This document shows positions 20,909 through 30,109 of a DNA stretch of 64,000 bases, one piece after another. The position numbers and the translations under genes are program-made. Origin of the DNA: Streptomyces griseorubiginosus (lineage in GTDB: Bacteria; Actinomycetota; Actinomycetes; Streptomycetales; Streptomycetaceae); NCBI RefSeq assembly GCF_017614965.1, contig NZ_WVUG01000002.1, forward strand, positions 27,336-91,335, given 5' to 3'. Positions within the stretch are counted from its first letter, which is position 1; each line of letters opens with the position of its first letter. The notes beneath the pieces are model-generated. The model saw only the letters and a program-made list of their open reading frames with translations, was not told the DNA's origin and made no database searches.

Positions 20909-21156
20909 ATGATCATCCGGCGGCTGAATTAGCCAACTTTACGGAAAAGATCAGCGGCGGAAACCTGCGCGGATGCCCTTACTCACAGAGCACTCTGATA
21001 CCCCTCGGTAAGGGCGACGACTGGAACAGCGAGCAGCGCTCGGCGCTCGTCTCCTCCATGCGCGAGTACGAGGGAACCCTGCCGGTCGCGAGCATCGGCG
21101 ACGACCGTGACAACCGGGCCCCGTCGGCGTCGGCCCTGCACTTCCTCGCCGAGGAC

Positions 21157-22170
21157 AATCTCGCCGCGGCGAGTCCCGATCTGGTGCGGTCGATGATCAA
21201 GACGTTCGCCGACGCCCCCATGTCCGCCGGGGCGGACGCCCTCTGCCACGCCGAATCCGGCCAGCTGCTGGAACGCCGCCGGCGGGCCGAGCAGGCCCTC
21301 ATCTCGGTGGTCGCCACCGCCTACCTGCTCGGGGTCTCCACCCGTCGAGTCGAGAAGCTCGCCGAGTCCATGGGCGTCACCCAGCTGTCGAAGTCACAGG
21401 TCAGCGCGATGGTCAAGCGCCTCGACGAGTAGGTCGCCGCGTTGCGTAACCGCCCCCTGGACGCCGGCCCCTACGCCTTCGTCCGGGTCGACGCACTCAG
21501 CAGAAGGTCCGCGAGGGCGACCGCATCATCAACGTCCACACGCTCGTCGCGGTCGGCGTCAACGCCGACGGGCACCGCGAGGTCCTCGGCCTGGACGTGG
21601 CCACCGCCGGCGACGGCGCCGGCTGGCTGGCCTTCCTGCGCTCGCTCATCGCCCGCGGCCTGTCCGGCGCCGAACTGGTCATCTCCGACGCGCACGCGGG
21701 CCTGGTCAACGCGGTCGGCGCCACCCTGCCCGGCGCGAGCTCGCAGCGTTGCCGCACCCTCCCCGCGGCGGGGGCACCCCCATCGCCCGCGCGCTGCTGG
21801 GCCAGGTGCCCGAGTCCGCCGAGCCATGGGTGCCACTTTGCTGCGGACCGTCTTCGAACAGCCCGACACCGACGCCGTCCAATCCCAGACGCGGCACGTC
21901 CTGGACGCCTTGGAAGCCAAGATCTGGTCGAACAACCCGCGGAACGGCTGAACAAGGACATCCGCCGCCGCACCGACGTGCTCGGCATCTTCCCCGACCG
22001 CACCGCCCTGATCCGTCTGGTCGGTGCGTTGCCGGCCGAGCAGAAGGACGAGTGGACCGAGGCCCGCCGCCACATGGGCATCGAGCTCCTGGCCAAGGCC
22101 CGCCTCCACCCGATCGAGTCAGAAACCAACGAGTCCGTCCTTTCCACCGAACTCAACGCAAACCTCAAAG
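21157..22170 (+). pseudogene. Broken IS256-family transposase
   Basis: Blocks include [111 protein letters not shown] and [13 protein letters not shown] in the correct order. A TAG at 21430, several frameshifts and an internal deletion of about 40-50 codons before the RRRRAEQAL block make it inactive. Sequence at 21001-21156 upstream looks coding (NSEQRSALVSSMREYEG) but is not identified. Confidence 0.8.
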
Positions 22171-22314
22171 AAGAGATCACCGAGCGACCGTCGATAGACC
22201 ACTCGGAGGGGCAGTTGCAGAAACCGCGTGGATACACGAGTAACCGGCGGGCTGTAACCGGCGGTTGGAAGGCTTCCCGAGTCGTTCAAGATCGACGGAG
22301 GGAGCCCTCACGCA

Positions 22315-23922
22315 ATGGCACAGCCTCACAGCCGAACCACCACCAGTCGGCGTTCGTTCCTGCGTAACGTCGGTCTCAGCAGCGGTGCCGGTGCCATGTT
22401 CGCCACCATGGGCGCCCTGGGCCTCGCCCCGACCGCACAGGCCGCCCAGCGCGAAGAGCCTTTCCGTGCCCTCAAGGCGAGCGACTTCACCCTCACCGGC
22501 CGCAGCGCCGCCAAGGTCGTTGTCCTCGGCGGCGGCATCGCCGGGCTGACCACCGCGTACGAACTCGGCAAGGCCGGCTACGACTGTACGGTCCTGGAGG
22601 CCAGAGACCGCACCGGCGGCCGCAACTTCACCGTCCGCGGCGGTGATTCAACCACCGACCTGTACGGCAACCGGCAGACCGCCCGCTTCGCCGAGGGCCA
22701 CTACATGAACGCCGGGCCCGCCCGCATCCCGCAATGGATGGTCACCCTCGACTACTGCCGTGAACTCGGCGTTCCCATCGAGGTGTTCACCAACGTCAAC
22801 GCCGACGCCTACCTCTTCAACGAGTCGGCCGGAATGACGAAGCCCGTGCGGTACCGGACCGCGAAAGCCGATGTCTACGGCTACGTCTCCGAGCTGCTCG
22901 CCAAGGCCACCAACAAGGGCGCGCTAGACAAGGAGTTGACGGCCGATGACCAGGAACGGCTCGTCGACTTCCTCCAGGACTGGGGGGAACTGGGCGACAA
23001 GCTGACGTACGAGGGCGGCGAACGCCGCGGATACTCCACCGTCCCGGCAGCCGCCGGCACTCCCGGCGTCCTGCTCGGCGATCTCCCGACCGCCTCCCAG
23101 GTCTTCGCCAGCGGCGTCGGCCGCTACTTCTCCTTCGAGTTCGGCTTCGACCAGGCCATGCTGATGTTCCAGCCGGTCGGCGGCATGGACCAGATACCGA
23201 GAGCGCTGACCAGGGCCGTCGGCGCTCACCGCATCCGTACCGGGGCGGCCGTCAGGAAGATCACCGACAAGGGCAGCGGCGTCACCGTCACCTACACCCA
23301 GGGCGGCCGTACGAAGGTCATCGAGGCCGACTACTGCGTCGCCGCCATGCCGCCCAGCATCCTCGCCAAGATCCCGCACAACCTGGGCTCCGGCGTGCAA
23401 AGCGCCCTGGAGGCCATCACCCCCTCATCCGCGGCCAAGATCGGCTTGGAGTACCGGTCCCGCTGGTGGGAACTGGACCACAACATCTACGGCGGCATCA
23501 CCGAGACCGACCAGGACGTCGTGCACATCTGGCACCCCTCGTACGGCTTCCACGGCGAGCGGGGCATCATGATCGGCTACTACAACTACGGAGACGACGC
23601 CGACTCGTACGCCAAGCTCGCCCCCAAGGAACGCGAGAAGCGCGCGGTGGCCGCCGGCGTGAAGATCTACGGCGAGAAGTACCGCACGGAGCTCGTCTCC
23701 TCCTTCTCCCACCACTGGCGCCAGACACCCCACCTGGAGGCCGCTTGGCACGACACGCCCGGCGGCCCCGACGCCCCGCGCTACAAGCCGTTGAACGAGC
23801 CCTCCGGGCGGGTCCACTTCGCCGGTGACTGGCTCAGCTATACCGACGCCTGGCAGCACGGTGCGTTCACCTCGGCCCGCAAGGCCGTGACCGCCCTGCA
23901 CACGCGTGTGCTGTCGGACTAG
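22315..23922 (+). CDS. Tat-exported flavin amine oxidase (L-amino-acid oxidase-like)
   Basis: 535-residue FAD enzyme that oxidatively deaminates an amine or amino acid to release H2O2 and ammonia. The N-terminus has a twin-arginine signal [11 protein letters not shown] and cleavage-like TAQAAQ near residue 43. The dinucleotide fold is [19 protein letters not shown] near 65-83, followed by [12 protein letters not shown], the conserved RxGGR-type motif, and a C-terminal FAD block [18 protein letters not shown]. The start is preceded by GGAGGG. Substrate is not decidable. It stands alone between an IS256 remnant and a convergent hypothetical gene. Confidence 0.87.
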   Translation: MAQPHSRTTTSRRSFLRNVGLSSGAGAMFATMGALGLAPTAQAAQREEPFRALKASDFTLTGRSAAKVVVLGGGIAGLTTAYELGKAGYDCTVLEARDRTGGRNFTVRGGDSTTDLYGNRQTARFAEGHYMNAGPARIPQWMVTLDYCRELGVPIEVFTNVNADAYLFNESAGMTKPVRYRTAKADVYGYVSELLAKATNKGALDKELTADDQERLVDFLQDWGELGDKLTYEGGERRGYSTVPAAAGTPGVLLGDLPTASQVFASGVGRYFSFEFGFDQAMLMFQPVGGMDQIPRALTRAVGAHRIRTGAAVRKITDKGSGVTVTYTQGGRTKVIEADYCVAAMPPSILAKIPHNLGSGVQSALEAITPSSAAKIGLEYRSRWWELDHNIYGGITETDQDVVHIWHPSYGFHGERGIMIGYYNYGDDADSYAKLAPKEREKRAVAAGVKIYGEKYRTELVSSFSHHWRQTPHLEAAWHDTPGGPDAPRYKPLNEPSGRVHFAGDWLSYTDAWQHGAFTSARKAVTALHTRVLSD

Positions 23923-24799
23923 CACAGACACACAGACAAAAGGCGCGTGTTGAAGGTGTCCCGCAGGAGAAGGCGATAGAACGCGGCTGTGGAGGGCAGG
24001 CCGAGCGCTCTGAGTCGAGCTGCGGGAGAAGCTTCTGATGGAGGAGTGAACGGCTTCCGCAGCAATGACCTCTGGACCCCACGGGAAGAAAACCCATCCG
24101 TGCGGCCGACGGCACCGAATCATCGGTGAGGGCGTCAGGAAGCGGGGCTCTCACCCGTCGCCCGGCTGGGGCAGGGACACCCCGGCCGGGCGACGAGAGG
24201 TTCCACGCATGCCTAAAGCCGTTGCGTGCAACCGCCACCAGGACCGTCGCCCACCAGCGCCCCCGGCGCCTGGCCCGGGTCGCTGCCCGCGGTCTGACGC
24301 GGACCGCGATGCTGCCGCTGCCGTCGTGGAAGGCGGTCCCGACGGGGTGTTCGAGTCGCTGACGTACGGCAACTTCGATGCCGAAGAGGCGCTGATCGAG
24401 TGGGAGAGCATCTTCACCGGTCGGGGCTTCGAAGAACTCGTCGCCGCTGATGAGCCCGAAGTGGTTGCCGACCCAGGCGATGGTGAGGACCCGGTTGTCC
24501 TCGCTGCTTCCCGGGTGCTTCAGGATGCCCTTGCCACTGCCGATGAGCACCGGCTTGTGGAGGTCAGTCAGTTGTGGGTGCAGGAGCGAGCGGCAGACGG
24601 CGAGGTATTCGGCCTGGAGACGGCAGCTGAGGTCTTGAGCGGCCTGGTCGACCTGGCGTGGGTCGTCGGCGAGCAGGGGGAGAGCCTGTACTGCTGGATG
24701 GCATAGAGGCGGACACGGCCACCGTTGACCATCGTCGGTTGTGTGGACAGGGCAAGGGCGTTCGTTCTGGGCCTGCTCGCGGAGCTGCCGCGCGCTCAC
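23867..24799 (-). CDS. Hypothetical protein with an over-extended, possibly truncated 3' end
   Basis: From GTG 24799 to about 24260 this strand has strongly G/C-biased third positions, showing that it is coding. The text reads VSARQLREQAQNERPCPVH, RLQAEYLAVCRSL, DNRVLTIAWVGNHFGLISG and LDQRLFGIEVAVRQRLEHP. I do not recognise the family. After about 24250 the frame becomes Arg/Pro-rich and runs antisense into the end of the amine oxidase gene, so its native stop was probably lost. No clear ribosome site precedes the GTG, so the start is tentative. Confidence 0.45.
   Translation of the reverse strand: MSARQLREQAQNERPCPVHTTDDGQRWPCPPLCHPAVQALPLLADDPRQVDQAAQDLSCRLQAEYLAVCRSLLHPQLTDLHKPVLIGSGKGILKHPGSSEDNRVLTIAWVGNHFGLISGDEFFEAPTGEDALPLDQRLFGIEVAVRQRLEHPVGTAFHDGSGSIAVRVRPRAATRARRRGRWWATVLVAVARNGFRHAWNLSSPGRGVPAPAGRRVRAPLPDALTDDSVPSAARMGFLPVGSRGHCCGSRSLLHQKLLPQLDSERSACPPQPRSIAFSCGTPSTRAFCLCVCASPTAHACAGRSRPCGPR
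24157..24194. terminator. Inverted repeat between convergent genes
   Basis: GTCGCCCGGC and GCCGGGCGAC pair perfectly around an 18-base loop that contains a second GGG/CCC pairing. It lies between the ends of the amine oxidase gene and the minus-strand hypothetical gene and may act as a terminator. Confidence 0.45.
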
Positions 24800-24926
24800 G
24801 GTCCGTGTGAAGGCGAATGACGGATCTGTGCGGTGGAACGGCCTGACGGTCAACTCCTCAGTACGTTTAGATACTTGAGGCTCATCAGCCACATCCGACC
24901 CACCATCCCCCCACGAGGAGACCTTG

Positions 24927-25580
24927 ATGAAGGTGTTAATGCGGAGCCGCGCCCGAGCGGCCCTGCTGGCGCCTGCCGCCGCCCTGATGCTCTTCGCGTC
25001 CGCAGGTACGGCCAGCGCGAACTCCAGCCCCGGCTGGGGTGACGACAAGCCCGACGTGCTCTCTGACTGTAACCAGGGCAACGCCGACCTGTGCCAGTAC
25101 CATGAGATCAACGCCTGGACCTCGTACGGCGACTGGCACGAGTCGAGCAACGTGTTCTCGAACTGCTCAGGCACCGACAACGCCACGTTCCAGATCGCCA
25201 GTGCGTACGCGACGAACACCTCGTACTCGTACCAGCAGTCCACGAGCGTCGAGGTCAGCGCGGGATTCAGCGACACGATCGAGCTGGGCATGAAGGCCAG
25301 CACGGAGACCTCCGAGACCTGGACCCTGGGGGACACCCGCACCAACACGCAGACCGTCACCAGCACCGTCCGCCCCGGATACAAGGGCGGTTACTCGTTC
25401 CGTCCGCTCGTGCGGCACTCGCAGGGCTGGATCGAGGTGCACTACGGCAAGCGCGTCGACGGCCACTACTACTGGTACTACCCCGGCCAGGGTTCCGACG
25501 GCTTCCGTATCGACACCCCGGTCGCCTGGTCGGACGGCTCCCTCAAGGGCGAGCTGAAGTGGGAGACGTGGAAGTGCTGA
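24927..25580 (+). CDS. Secreted protein resembling ETX/MTX2-aerolysin-type pore formers
   Basis: 217 residues with a Sec signal (RARAALLAPAAALMLF, Ala-x-Ala site near residue 31). The mature part has four cysteines and a Ser/Thr-rich alternating stretch (SYSYQQSTSVEVSAGFSDTI, then STETSETWTLGDTRTNTQTV). This alternation is characteristic of the transmembrane-hairpin region of ETX/MTX2-type beta-pore toxins. It ends WKC, suggesting a disulfide to the C-terminus. ATG 24927 is chosen for GAGGAG seven bases upstream. Receptor-binding regions cannot be recognised. Assignment to the fold is by pattern only. Confidence 0.6.
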   Translation: MKVLMRSRARAALLAPAAALMLFASAGTASANSSPGWGDDKPDVLSDCNQGNADLCQYHEINAWTSYGDWHESSNVFSNCSGTDNATFQIASAYATNTSYSYQQSTSVEVSAGFSDTIELGMKASTETSETWTLGDTRTNTQTVTSTVRPGYKGGYSFRPLVRHSQGWIEVHYGKRVDGHYYWYYPGQGSDGFRIDTPVAWSDGSLKGELKWETWKC

Positions 25581-25643
25581 CCCGGCCGGGCTGTCCAGGG
25601 TGGCCCTGAACCTTGCGGCACCACACCTCACGCACGGCGTGAG

Positions 25644-25670
25644 AGGAGGGTCGGGTGACCCGGCCCTCCT
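25644..25670 (+). terminator. Terminator hairpin after the secreted protein
   Basis: AGGAGGGTCGGG, loop TGA, CCCGGCCCTCCT form a 12-bp stem with one G-T pair, 63 bp after the stop. The rest of 25581-25987 shows no gene. Confidence 0.65.
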
Positions 25671-25987
25671 GCTCGGTTCCGGCTACTGACCTTGCTGGGG
25701 TGATCACTGCGGCCTGCCGCCCCGCCCCAACGAGCGCACGCGTCCGCCCGACGGTGGCAACTGACAAGCCTGCTCACTGGACGCCACGACCGGCTGCGCG
25801 ACAAGGTCCGCCAGAAGGAGGGCCGGTCGCCGGCCCGACCGCCGCCATCGTGGACGCGCAGTCACTGCAGGCGGCCGGCGGACATCCCGCGCTCGACGTC
25901 CGGGTGGGACGGTGGGAAGAAGGTGGGCCGCCGCAAGCGGCACCGGGTCGTGGACTGCCTCCTTCTTCGGTCTGAGCTCTTTCTCCT

Positions 25988-27082
25988 CTATGACGACACC
26001 GCTCCTGGGGCCGGCACCGCGTCTATGGCGTACAGGTATCCGTCCCGGGAGCCGACGTAGACCACGCCGTCAGCGACGACAGGGCTCTCCACCCGTCCGC
26101 CGGTCCGTACCTTCCAGCGGACCCGGCCGTTCTCCGCTCTCACTGCCCACAGATGACCGTCGTCGCTGCCGAAGTACACCGTTTCGTCCGCCACCGCCGG
26201 GGAGGAGTCGACGCAGCCGCCCGTGACGACGTGCCATAGGGTTTTGCCGGTGGTCGCGTCGAGTGCGTAGAGGCGGTGATCCTGGGAGCCGACGTACACA
26301 GTGTTGCCGTGGATCGCGGGCGTGGTCGCGATGCTGCTGACGCTCTGGACGTCGGGCCATGCCTGCCATCGTTGCTCGCCGGTGGCGGCGTCGAGGGCGA
26401 ACACGTGGTAGCCGAGTCCGTCTGCCAGATAGAGGCTGCCGTCGTGCACGAGTGGGGTAGCTGACCCGAGGGCGAAGGTGGACTGCTGCCAGCGGAGCCT
26501 GCCGGTGGCCGGGTCGAAGGCCCGGACCGTGCCCCGGTCGACCGTGTAGAGGGTGCCGTCGGCGAGCACGGGGCCGGCGTCGTTCCAGCCGGCGCGACGG
26601 TACTTCCTCCGCCAGCGGCGACGCCCGGTTGCCGCGTCGAGGGTACGGAGGTACCGGCTGCCGTTGACGAAGTGGACCAGGCCGCCGCCTACCGCGGGCG
26701 GGGTATAGGACCACCACTTCATCCGGCGGCGCCAGCGGGTGTGGCCGTCGGCGGCGTCCAGGGCGAAGAACCGGTGCTGGCCCGCGACGTAGACGGTATC
26801 GCCGACCACGGCGGGCCCGCTCATGAACCCCGCGTCGGGCCGGGTCCACCGAACACTGCCGTCAGCCGCGTCGATGGCCCACAGCCCCTTGCCGACGACA
26901 TAGACGGTCCCCCCGGCGACGCACGGCGCCGAGTGGACGCGTCCGACGCGCACCCGCCAGCGCACGGTTCCGGTTCCGGTGATGCCAGACCCCTCCGTGC
27001 CCGCCGACGGTCTCGGCACGCGCAGCCGTATCCCTTGCTCCCGGCGCCAGTTTCTGCGCCGAAGACGCTTTCTGTTCGTCAT
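25988..27082 (-). CDS. PQQ-type beta-propeller protein without membrane anchor
   Basis: 364 residues. After a basic N-terminus (TNRKRLRRRNWRR) come eight beta-propeller repeats, each with a GTVYV-like strand, an FALDAA/LWAID strand and a G-x-x-RW corner (for example NTVYVGSQDHRLYALDATTG). There is no signal peptide, so it is probably cytoplasmic or bound through its basic tail. It resembles the 19667-20908 protein in design but the blades are more divergent. The start fits the beginning of similarity; no strong ribosome site was seen. The two propeller genes flank the amine oxidase and the pore-former-like gene. Confidence 0.76.
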   Translation of the reverse strand: MTNRKRLRRRNWRREQGIRLRVPRPSAGTEGSGITGTGTVRWRVRVGRVHSAPCVAGGTVYVVGKGLWAIDAADGSVRWTRPDAGFMSGPAVVGDTVYVAGQHRFFALDAADGHTRWRRRMKWWSYTPPAVGGGLVHFVNGSRYLRTLDAATGRRRWRRKYRRAGWNDAGPVLADGTLYTVDRGTVRAFDPATGRLRWQQSTFALGSATPLVHDGSLYLADGLGYHVFALDAATGEQRWQAWPDVQSVSSIATTPAIHGNTVYVGSQDHRLYALDATTGKTLWHVVTGGCVDSSPAVADETVYFGSDDGHLWAVRAENGRVRWKVRTGGRVESPVVADGVVYVGSRDGYLYAIDAVPAPGAVSS

Positions 27083-27480
27083 TGCACGCCTTGTGTCCGA
27101 CGTTTTCGGTCAGTAGAGGTCTTCCCTCGTCACGGGCTGACAAGTCACACGCGTCCTCCCAGCCCAACGCACCGCAAATGACCACGTTGCTTTCAAAGAG
27201 GCCGCCCCGAACGGCGGCTGCCAAAACGGTACTTGAAGCGCAGTGCAGCGATCACGGCAGCCGCCGCTTCCGTCATGGGTTCTCACCGCCGAATCGGTCG
27301 GGGTGCCGGTCACCCTGGGCGGAGTCAACGTGGTGTGGTGGTCACCTGGTTGACGGTTTCCGGTTGCTGCTGCTGCGTCGGTACGAGGCGAGAGACCAGT
27401 GGCGGTTCCAGCGGCATCCGCCGGAACCGCCACCTAGGCTCCGTTCACCTCACCGACACTGTTGAGCGGCTTGCGGTGGT
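27083..27480. other. 398-bp interval, no gene supported
   Basis: Upstream of the propeller gene and downstream of the glycine-rich gene. Overlapping open frames on both strands show no consistent third-position bias, start with ribosome site, or family similarity. Confidence 0.5.
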
Positions 27481-28332
27481 TCAGGGCGTGTTCAGGCCGA
27501 ATCTCTGTGTAGTGGTGTTGCTGGCACCGGGGCTCTTGACGTTGTGGTTGACGCTGATGTTGTTGTACATCGGGAGGATGCCGCTGAGGCTGATGGGCAG
27601 CAGCGACCCGTTGCCGCCCCCGTTGTTCCCTCCGGCCTGTTCGTAGGTGATGGTCACCGCGGCCGGACCGGTAGCGGGTCCGGAGGTGCCGCCCGCCGGG
27701 ACACGGTTGGATCCGCCACCGCCGCCACCGGGCCCCTCCGTCCCATTGGAAAGAATCTCGCCGCAGCCTCCTCCTCCGCCGCCACCGAACCACCCTGCTC
27801 CACCGCCACCACCGGACATGGGACCCCCGCCGTTGCCGCCCGTACCGCCGCCACCGGGTGTGCCGGGCGTGCCGGGTACTGGGAGGCCGGCGACAGGGCA
27901 AGCGGCTCCACCCGCGCCGGGGGTCGCCTGAGTTCCCCCGCCACCTCCTCCACCGCCGTTGGGTCTGCTGCCTCCCGTCTCACCGGTCACTCCTGCGTCT
28001 CCTCCGGTGGCCTCGGGGGCGGGGTACAGATCCACCCCGGCCCCTCCGCCTCCTCCGCCGCCCGCGACGATCAGTCGGGGGTCGGTGGCCGTGTTGCCGG
28101 TGAGGAAACAGCTGGGGCTGGTGGAGTCGCAGGTGCGCACATCGCTGGCGCCGCCGCCGGCGCCGCCCTCGGCGAACGAGCCGCCCGCTGTTCCTCCGCC
28201 GGTGGCGACGTTGACGTAGAGGGTGGTGGTGCCCGCGGGCACGTTGGCGGTGCCGGTGACGGTGGAGCCGGCACCGCCAACTCCTCCGTTGGTGCCGTTG
28301 TTTCCTGCGCCCCCGGTGGCGGTGAAGATCAA
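27481..28332 (-). CDS. Glycine-rich surface-type protein, probably 5' truncated
   Basis: The frame reads IFTATGGAGNNGTNGGVGGA, then VPAGTTTLYVNVATGGG and long Gly runs, ending ITYEQAG followed by a short C-terminal stretch. This is the form of secreted glycine-rich proteins that normally start with a signal peptide and a tyrosine-rich strand. Here the frame upstream of TTG 28332 meets a TAG after seven codons and no signal peptide is found, so the 5' end is probably lost. Two cysteine-containing insertions (VRTCDSTSPSCFLTG and AACPVAG) break the glycine runs. Function unknown. Confidence 0.55.
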   Translation of the reverse strand: MIFTATGGAGNNGTNGGVGGAGSTVTGTANVPAGTTTLYVNVATGGGTAGGSFAEGGAGGGASDVRTCDSTSPSCFLTGNTATDPRLIVAGGGGGGGAGVDLYPAPEATGGDAGVTGETGGSRPNGGGGGGGGTQATPGAGGAACPVAGLPVPGTPGTPGGGGTGGNGGGPMSGGGGGAGWFGGGGGGGCGEILSNGTEGPGGGGGGSNRVPAGGTSGPATGPAAVTITYEQAGGNNGGGNGSLLPISLSGILPMYNNISVNHNVKSPGASNTTTQRFGLNTP

Positions 28333-28723
28333 GCCACAACAGGCCTATGCCGGGCATGCGGACACACCGTCACTCCCGCCGCGACGAATAGTCCTCAAGT
28401 CGGAGAAATCCGCCACGTGGACCAAGCGCGGGGGAAGGCGTTGCGGTGATCGCAGGCAGCGACTGCGGGAGGTGGGCCGGCGCCCGGGCTCGGGCCGAAG
28501 CAGGATCCCCCTTGTGGCCCGGCAACGGCCTGCTGTCTCCGGTCAACTCCGCGGATCCAGATGAACTTCGGCCGCGAGGCCCGTGCTGTCTCGCTCGTCG
28601 GCGTCGCCGTCGCGATCCACTCGGCCCACTCGTCCCGCTTACGCCACACATACGGTTCGCCGTTCCCTCCACGGGAGGGGAGGGAACGGCGAGGATCGAG
28701 ACGAGGCCCAAGTCGGCTGAAGG
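28333..28723. other. 391-bp interval, no gene supported
   Basis: Contains Arg/Pro-rich frames on both strands without family similarity. The inverted repeat CGTTCCCTCC/GGAGGGAACG near 28660-28690 is the only structure noted; it lies just downstream of the toxin gene and could terminate it. Confidence 0.4.
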
Positions 28724-29110
28724 TCAGGCAGCGCTCCAGGCACGCATCTGACGGCCGATCAGTCCAATGCCTATCGCGCCGGTAGCCGCGTCCCGCACCA
28801 GGGCGACCGCTTCCTTCGGCGGATACTCCAGACGGCACCCGTTCAGTGCGAGGTAGGCCTCCGCGCAGTGCCACGCGAACGCCTCGTTGGAGTGCTCCAG
28901 ACACGGCAGCCGCACCAGCGTCTGCAACAGCGCCGCCGCCTTCAGATACAGGGACCCGTAGACGTCACGCTCCATGGCTCGGGCATTGACCCGGGCGACA
29001 GCGGCGTACAGGGGACCGTAGTCGTCCACCTGGGGATCACCGGGCAGCAACTCGGCAGCGTGCAGAAGGAAAGTCACATCAAGAGGGTGACGAGGTTCGT
29101 GCTGCGTCAC
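28724..29110 (-). CDS. Fic/Doc-like toxin with degenerate catalytic motif
   Basis: 128 residues of the Doc/Fic helical fold: an N-terminal DVTFLLHAAELLPG helix, YGPLYAAVARVNARAM, LKAAALLQTLVRLPCLEHSN, and the helix AYLALNGCRLEYPPKEAVAL. The standard Fic loop HPFxxGN(K/R)R, which binds nucleotide, is replaced here by EHSNEAFAWHCAEAYLALNG: the His may be kept but the glycine-asparagine anchor is absent. It may be a variant or inactive toxin. The GTG start overlaps the antitoxin stop (GTGA), indicating translational coupling. Confidence 0.72.
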   Translation of the reverse strand: MTQHEPRHPLDVTFLLHAAELLPGDPQVDDYGPLYAAVARVNARAMERDVYGSLYLKAAALLQTLVRLPCLEHSNEAFAWHCAEAYLALNGCRLEYPPKEAVALVRDAATGAIGIGLIGRQMRAWSAA

Positions 29111-29397
29111 GCGGCGTGGCCCCGCTCCTGCTGCTCCTCAAGATCCCGCCGCGCCGCCAGGTCCTCAGTACGGCGCTCTCCGTCGGCGCCGGCCGCCTCC
29201 GCGAACACCTCGCCGCTGCGGGCCATCGACGCGCGGAAGGCGTCGAGGAAATGCGTCTCCACAGCGGTGGCACGTGCGTAGGCAGCGGACAGGATGTACT
29301 CCTGCAAGCTGACGCCCTCCTGTCGCGCTGCGGCCTCGATCGCGGCGCGCTGGTCCGGATCGGGGAAACGAAGGTTCATCGCTTTGGGCTGAGACAT
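29107..29397 (-). CDS. Ribbon-helix-helix-like antitoxin paired with the Fic/Doc-like toxin
   Basis: 96 residues. The N-terminus MSQPKAMNLRFPDPDQRAAI then AARQEGVSLQEYILSAAYAR has the short strand plus two helices of ribbon-helix-helix repressors; the acidic/Arg C-terminus presumably binds the toxin. ATG 29397 is selected because it sits directly on a set of GGTAYC repeats that would be its own operator. First gene of a two-gene operon with overlapping stop and start codons. Confidence 0.75.
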   Translation of the reverse strand: MSQPKAMNLRFPDPDQRAAIEAAARQEGVSLQEYILSAAYARATAVETHFLDAFRASMARSGEVFAEAAGADGERRTEDLAARRDLEEQQERGHAA

Positions 29398-29421
29398 GGT
29401 ATCGACGGTACCACTGGTACC
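29398..29421. repeat. Three GGTAYC hexamers at exact 9-bp spacing (antitoxin operator)
   Basis: GGTATC at 29398, GGTACC at 29407 and GGTACC at 29416 lie immediately before the antitoxin ATG. The two GGTACC copies are self-complementary. Regularly phased short sites next to a ribbon-helix-helix gene are the usual form of an autoregulatory toxin-antitoxin operator. Confidence 0.6.
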
Positions 29422-29432
29422 ACGTTCGGTCC

Positions 29433-29678
29433 ATGCGGGATCGCAGCATCGCCCTCCACGAGGAAGCCGCCGAGGCCATCCGTCCTCTGGCCGCACTGCG
29501 GCGGGCCCAAGACCGTGGCGTCATCGCGGGCCCCCACTACCTCTTCGCCCACCGGCTCCGCGTGTGGATCTGCCAAGAGCTGCCCATCCTCATGGCAGAT
29601 CACCGATCATTCCCGGCACCGTCTCGCGCCTGTTGGAGACGTTCCGGTTCACCGCCGTCCGGCCCCATGAGTTCTTGA
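29433..29678 (+). CDS. Possible small hypothetical protein, divergent from the antitoxin
   Basis: Frame from ATG 29433 reads MRDRSIALHEEAAEAIRPLA then GPHYLFAHRLRVWICQELPI, with G/C-rich third positions up to about 29600, after which coding character is lost. It may be a 3'-frameshifted gene. No family is recognised. The remainder to 30109 (about 430 bp) has no supported gene. Confidence 0.3.
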   Translation: MRDRSIALHEEAAEAIRPLAALRRAQDRGVIAGPHYLFAHRLRVWICQELPILMADHRSFPAPSRACWRRSGSPPSGPMSS

Positions 29679-30109
29679 ACTGCCTCGCCCGGCGCGGACG
29701 GTGGTTGCCCTGCTCGGTCGGGATGGTCGTAATCGACGCCGTCCACCAGGCCATCCTCCTCATTCTCACCGCGCCGAAGGACCGCTGTGAGGGGCAGACC
29801 GGCGCCATCAAGGGAATCGCAGTGGAAAACAGACGACAGGAACTCAAAGGCAGGGCCGCCGGAGTACCGTCAGCTCTGCCGCCCCATTGGTGATCGGGAG
29901 GACCATCACCGACCGCGCGATGTGGTGAGGTCCATCCTTGAGGGACACACGCCGAGGCGGCCCGGCATGCTCAATGACGTTTCCCCTCTCGCCTCAGGCG
30001 CCAGCGGGGGACGAGTCAACGGCGACTCGTAGGCCACTTCCCAGTTGCGGTCCGGCACGGCGATGTCGGCGATCAATCCTCGTACAGGCCGCCTCGTGAA
30101 AGCGCGAGG

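Noticed and set aside
24065..24706. Plus-strand frame of 213 codons
   Set aside because: The opposite strand has the consistent G/C third-position bias here, so this is the shadow.
27481..28332. Plus-strand Pro-rich frames opposite the glycine-rich gene
   Set aside because: Complement of Gly codons gives Pro/Ala runs; no independent support.
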